A stretch of 64,000 nucleotides of DNA from assembly GCA_963695075.1 (NCBI GenBank), contig CAVOFR010000001.1:1-64000 (forward strand). Reading direction: 5' to 3'. The notes beneath the pieces are model-generated. The model did not search any database. It was not told where the DNA came from and saw only the letters and a list, made by a program, of their open reading frames with translations. Both the position numbers and the translations under genes were made by a program. The stretch comes from CAWCAL01 sp963695075. Its GTDB lineage: Bacteria; Actinomycetota; Acidimicrobiia; Acidimicrobiales; CAWCAL01. Below are positions 60,516-64,000 of this stretch, piece after piece (within the stretch, counting starts at the first letter, position 1; each line of letters opens with the position of its first letter).

Positions 60516-62174
60516 ATGGTGACGTCCGGCGGGTGCGAGAGATCATTGCGCACCGACCGCACCACCGTCGCCGGTCTGGTGCGATCCAGGAGCGGCGACG
60601 AGAACGTCGGGCTGCGCTTCGAGGGGACCGACCGGTCGTGGGCCGAGGTCGTCACCGAGATGGAGGTCCGGGCGCGGCTCCTCGAGTACGAAGTCCGATC
60701 GGGTCCACCCCATGTAGGAGTCCTGCTCGACAACGTGCCCGAGTACATCTACACGCTCGGAGGGGCAGCGCTCTCGAGCCGGGTCGTCGTCGGGATCAAC
60801 CCCACGCGGCGCGGCGATGAACTGGCCCGCGACATCCGCCACGCCGACTGCCAGTTGATCGTGACCGACTTCGACCACGCCGGACTGCTCGACGGGCTCG
60901 ATCTCGGAGCCGCGAACGGGCGGGTATTCGTGAGCGATGGTGCCGACTACGAGGCGGCCCTACGTCCCCATCGCGGTCCGGACGCTGTACCGATCGCGGC
61001 CACGCCGACGGCCGACGACCTGCTGCTCCTGATCTTCACCTCGGGCTCGACCGGCGCGCCGAAGGCGGTCCGGATGACCCAGGGTCGGGCGGCGGCCAAC
61101 GACGGGGTCGTGATGGGGTTCGGACCCGACGACGCGCTGTACTGCACTATTCCCGTCTTCCACGGCAACGCGCTGAGCACGATGGTCTTCCCGTCGATGG
61201 GCACCGGGGCGACGTTGGTGCTCTCCCGTAGGTTCTCGGCCTCGGGATTCCTCGACGACATCCGCGCCCACGGGTGCACCTTCACGAGCACCGTGGGACG
61301 GATACTGACCTACATCCTGGCCACACCCGAGACCGAGCACGATCGTGACCACCGGCTGAAGTTCATCCTGGCGCCGGAGTCCTCGGCCGCCGACATGAAG
61401 ACGTTCAAGCGACGCTTCGGCGTTCCCGTCTTCGGGGGCTACGGGTCGAGCGAGAACGCCATCATCATGTCTCCGAGTCCGGGCCAGCCCGCCGATGCGC
61501 TCGGCGTGCCTGCCGACGGACTGGACGTCGCCATCATCGATCCGGCCACGATGCAGGAGTGCCCACGCGCCCGCTTCGACAACGACCGGAAGCTCCTCAA
61601 CGCCGACGAAGCCATCGGCGAGCTCGTGGGGCGCAATGCACTCGACCGGTTCGAGGGTTACTACGAGAACGACGAGGCGACCGGTGAGCGCACCCGCGGC
61701 GGCTGGTACTGGTCCGGCGACCTGGCCTACCGCGACGAGGACGGCGTGTTCTACTTCGCCGGCCGCAACGCCGACTGGCTGCGCGTGGACGGCGAGAACT
61801 TCTCCGCCGCGCCGGTCGAGCGGGTGATCCAACGCTTCCCGGGCGTGTCCGGTGTCGCCGTGTTCGGAGTTCCCGACGACCGGACGGTCGACGACCAGGC
61901 CATGGCCGTCATCGAGATGCGTCCGGGCGTCGACTTCGACCCCGCCGCGTTCGACGCGTTCCTCGCCGACCAGCGCGACCTCGGCACCAAGTGGTCACCC
62001 CGATACGTCCGGGTCACGACCGACCTGCCGGTCACCGCGACGAACAAGGTCGACAAGGCGCCCCTGCGCCTGGAGCGCTGGGTTCCGCCCGGTGACGACC
62101 CGGTCTACTGGCGACCCGAACGGCGTGACGGACTCCGGTTGCTGACCGACCACGATCGCGCCGAGATCCGCTGA
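60516..62174 (+). CDS. AMP-dependent acyl-CoA synthetase/ligase 5
   Basis: About 552 residues. ATG 60516 is preferred since homology begins at TTVAGLVRSRSGDENVGLRF; the frame is open to 60435, but that part is Arg-rich and not protein-like. IFTSGSTGAPKAVRMTQG is the phosphate loop near residue 175, GGYGSSENAIIMSP near residue 305 the adenine region, GGWYWSGDLAYRDEDGVFYFAGR near residue 400 and the C-terminal lysine in TATNKVDKAPL. It resembles FadD17-type synthetases. An 85-bp gap separates it from the amidohydrolase. Confidence 0.85.
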   Translation: MVTSGGCERSLRTDRTTVAGLVRSRSGDENVGLRFEGTDRSWAEVVTEMEVRARLLEYEVRSGPPHVGVLLDNVPEYIYTLGGAALSSRVVVGINPTRRGDELARDIRHADCQLIVTDFDHAGLLDGLDLGAANGRVFVSDGADYEAALRPHRGPDAVPIAATPTADDLLLLIFTSGSTGAPKAVRMTQGRAAANDGVVMGFGPDDALYCTIPVFHGNALSTMVFPSMGTGATLVLSRRFSASGFLDDIRAHGCTFTSTVGRILTYILATPETEHDRDHRLKFILAPESSAADMKTFKRRFGVPVFGGYGSSENAIIMSPSPGQPADALGVPADGLDVAIIDPATMQECPRARFDNDRKLLNADEAIGELVGRNALDRFEGYYENDEATGERTRGGWYWSGDLAYRDEDGVFYFAGRNADWLRVDGENFSAAPVERVIQRFPGVSGVAVFGVPDDRTVDDQAMAVIEMRPGVDFDPAAFDAFLADQRDLGTKWSPRYVRVTTDLPVTATNKVDKAPLRLERWVPPGDDPVYWRPERRDGLRLLTDHDRAEIR

Positions 62175-62214
62175 CGCGGTTCCACGCCAGCGGACGGGCG
62201 GAGATACTCGACCG

Positions 62215-63375
62215 ATGACAGCGCCCGGACCGCTGCTTCCCGCTGACGAGGGACTCAACCATCAGATCGTCGACACGTTCTCCCGCGTCGTCGAGTCCGA
62301 CCGGTCATGGACCGAGAAGATCTGGGCGATGGCGGCCGCACGCGACGGATCGCTGAGCATCTCGTTCGGGCTGGGTAAGTACATCAATCGCAACGTGATG
62401 GACGGCTTCGCGGGAGTGTCCCGCGGTACCGAGCAGTGGACGGTTCGGGCCAGCCGACGACTGACACCGGACGTGGATCGGACCGAGATCGGTCCGATCG
62501 GCTACGACGTCGCCGCTCCCCTCGAAAGGACTCGCTATCGCCTCGATGCCAACGACATCGTGCCGATCGGCTTCGACGTCGAGGTCGTCGGTGTCGCGCC
62601 GCCGGCGATGGAGGCGCGGGAGACCCACGTCAGCCGCAGCCGCTCGCGCATCGACGCCGACGTCATGCGCTTCCACCAGACCGGTGTTGCCCATGGTTGG
62701 GTCGAGGTCGATGGCCACCGCACGGTCATCTCGGACGGGTCGTGGGTGGGCGCTCGTGACCGGTCGTGGGGTGTCCGCTACGGCATCGGCCAGCCGCTCA
62801 CCGATGTCGAGGAGACCCCGATGCCGGAGGGCACGGCGGGCATGTTCGTGTGGATGCCCGTGACGATGGCCCGTCCCGACGGTCGACCGTTCACGTTCTT
62901 CGTCTACTACCAGCACTATCACGGACCCGGCTGGTCGACCGGGAGTGCGCGTGGATCGATCGAACTCCCGGACGGCCGGGTGAAGGCGTTCCACGACGTG
63001 ATCCCCGATCTGGAGTTCCGCGACGACAACCGACGACTTGCCGGTGGAACGATCCGCGTGGTCATGCCCGACGGCGTGAATCGCTCGTACCGGGTCGAGC
63101 CGGTGTCGGACACCGGATTCCACCTCGGGACCGGCCTGTACGGCGGGTTCGAGGGCCACTTCCACGGCGAGTGGCGGGGCGAGCTCCACGTCGACGGGGA
63201 GCACGTCCGGGACTGCGACACCGTCGAGGTCGCCCGTCGGCTCCACCAGCACCGCGACTGCATCGTCCGGGTCACCGACCTCGAGGACGGCTCGACGGGC
63301 ATCGGAACGATGCAGTCGAACGTCGTCGGTGCCCACCCCGACATGGGCCTCACCGCCGACGCGTCGTTCGCATGA
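62215..63375 (+). CDS. Uncharacterised beta-rich, lipocalin-like protein
   Basis: A 386-residue protein, ATG 62215. It is rich in beta-strand patterns with HVSRSRSRIDADVMRFHQTG, GWVEVDGHRTVISDGSWVGARDRSWGVRYG near residues 160-190 and a C-terminal half GFHLGTGLYGGFEGHFHGEW. The W-x-G-x-R-D-R-S-W-G block is shared by AttH/carotenoid hydratase-like lipocalin proteins and DUF7064-type proteins found beside terpenoid or steroid genes. It may bind or hydrate a hydrophobic intermediate. No signal peptide. I cannot name a reaction. Confidence 0.65.
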   Translation: MTAPGPLLPADEGLNHQIVDTFSRVVESDRSWTEKIWAMAAARDGSLSISFGLGKYINRNVMDGFAGVSRGTEQWTVRASRRLTPDVDRTEIGPIGYDVAAPLERTRYRLDANDIVPIGFDVEVVGVAPPAMEARETHVSRSRSRIDADVMRFHQTGVAHGWVEVDGHRTVISDGSWVGARDRSWGVRYGIGQPLTDVEETPMPEGTAGMFVWMPVTMARPDGRPFTFFVYYQHYHGPGWSTGSARGSIELPDGRVKAFHDVIPDLEFRDDNRRLAGGTIRVVMPDGVNRSYRVEPVSDTGFHLGTGLYGGFEGHFHGEWRGELHVDGEHVRDCDTVEVARRLHQHRDCIVRVTDLEDGSTGIGTMQSNVVGAHPDMGLTADASFA

Positions 63376-63430
63376 CGACCCTTCGCCCGACGACCACCAG
63401 ACCGACCCGACGATCGAGGAGCAGTAGAGA

Positions 63431-64000
63431 TGCCCGTCCACTACGAGTGCGGTGAGGACCACGTCGTCCTGATCACGATCGACCGTCCCGAGTCGCGCAA
63501 CGCCGCCGACATGGAGCACTTCAAGCTGCTCCGCGAAGCATGGGAACGCTTCGATGCCGACGACGCCGCCCGGGTGGCGATCATCACCGGTGTCGGGGAT
63601 TCGTTCTTCAGCGGTGCCGACCTGAAGACCTACATCCCGCAGATCACCGCGCTCCAGAAGGACATGGCGGAGAAGGGCGTTGACGAGATCGACGGCTACC
63701 GGCTCACCGATGGCGTGAAGGCGGTGCTCCGCGGCACCAGGATCTACAAGCCGATCATCGCAGCGGTCAACGGGCCGTGCACGGCCGGCGGGATGGAGAT
63801 GCTCGGCGGTGTCGACCTTCGCGTCGCCTGTCCTGAGGCCACGTTCGCGGTGATGGAGCCGAAGCGTGGGCTCTTCGCCGGAGGCGGGACCACGGTGCGA
63901 CTCCCGCGCCAGATCCCGTTCGCGCAGGCGATGGAGTTCCTCCTGTGCGCCGACCTGATCTCCGCCGAGCGGGCACTCGAGATGGGCCTGCTCAACGCGG
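63431..64000 (+). CDS. Enoyl-CoA hydratase/isomerase, 3' end outside the window
   Basis: The first 190 residues of a crotonase-fold protein from ATG 63431 (MPVHYECGEDHVVLITIDRP). GDSFFSGADLKTYIPQI near residue 60 and AVNGPCTAGGMEMLGGVDLRVA near residue 115 are the oxyanion segments; AVMEPKRGLFAGGGTTVRLPRQI follows, with Gly where the second catalytic Glu of true hydratases lies. It probably belongs to the operon running from 56041. Confidence 0.87.

Overview
The window is high-GC DNA from an actinobacterium-like genome. Evidence for this is dense GTG/ATG starts, 4-bp ATGA/GTGA gene overlaps, an F420-type luciferase-like oxidoreductase, a tandem double-TetR regulator of the Mce3R kind, many FadE/FadD paralogues and DUF35/lipid-transfer thiolase pairs. 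An Acidimicrobiia-type environmental actinobacterium is plausible, but the sequence alone does not settle the taxon. No rRNA, complete tRNA or CRISPR array was seen.

Region 1 (1-13.5 kb) is a decayed landing zone for mobile DNA. Two different IS21-family elements lie head to tail (419-4251 and 4257-6906), flanked and separated by three copies of the same 5-bp repeat CCACG. The first carries an ISL3-family element (642-2004) inside istA, bounded by an 8-bp duplication GAGATCTG; removing it restores the istA frame. Beyond these lie the 3' half of a CAT-anticodon tRNA (an attachment-site relic), the C-terminal part of a tyrosine integrase, and a multiply frameshifted integrase-core IS (7605-8752) that cuts the integrase. 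Small cargo follows: DUF433 antitoxin with a truncated toxin, a two-gene toxin-antitoxin-like pair whose second gene recurs as a pseudogene, a sulfotransferase-like gene, dodecin, DUF302, a cytochrome c lipoprotein, and long stretches without a supportable gene.

Region 2 (14.3-64 kb) is a dense catabolic region: seven acyl-CoA dehydrogenases (several of heteromeric FadE type), five acyl-CoA synthetases, six SDR dehydrogenases, three enoyl-CoA hydratases, a double-hotdog dehydratase, an AcuI-type reductase, a CaiB-type CoA-transferase, an aldehyde dehydrogenase, a DUF35 plus Ltp2-like thiolase/aldolase pair, three amidohydrolases, a P450, a 3Fe-4S ferredoxin, a Baeyer-Villiger monooxygenase, a sulfotransferase and a DUF1214 protein. 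This set fits activation, oxygenation and beta-oxidation or retro-aldol shortening of a hydrophobic, possibly cyclic (terpenoid or steroid-like) carboxylate; the substrate is inference. An ABC transporter of CUT2 type (28.4-32.2 kb) and a MazEF module (43.9-44.4 kb) interrupt the cluster.

The most interesting signal is a 14-bp asymmetric inverted repeat, TAACR-N4-YGTCA, in seven intergenic promoter regions (15171, 18851, 32672, 38285, 39692, 48309, 55964). It precedes most catabolic operons and the gene for the double-TetR regulator (38343-39617). This suggests one regulon controlled by a single-chain two-headed TetR protein. A second, ordinary TetR (51591-52166) has its own distinct inverted repeat.
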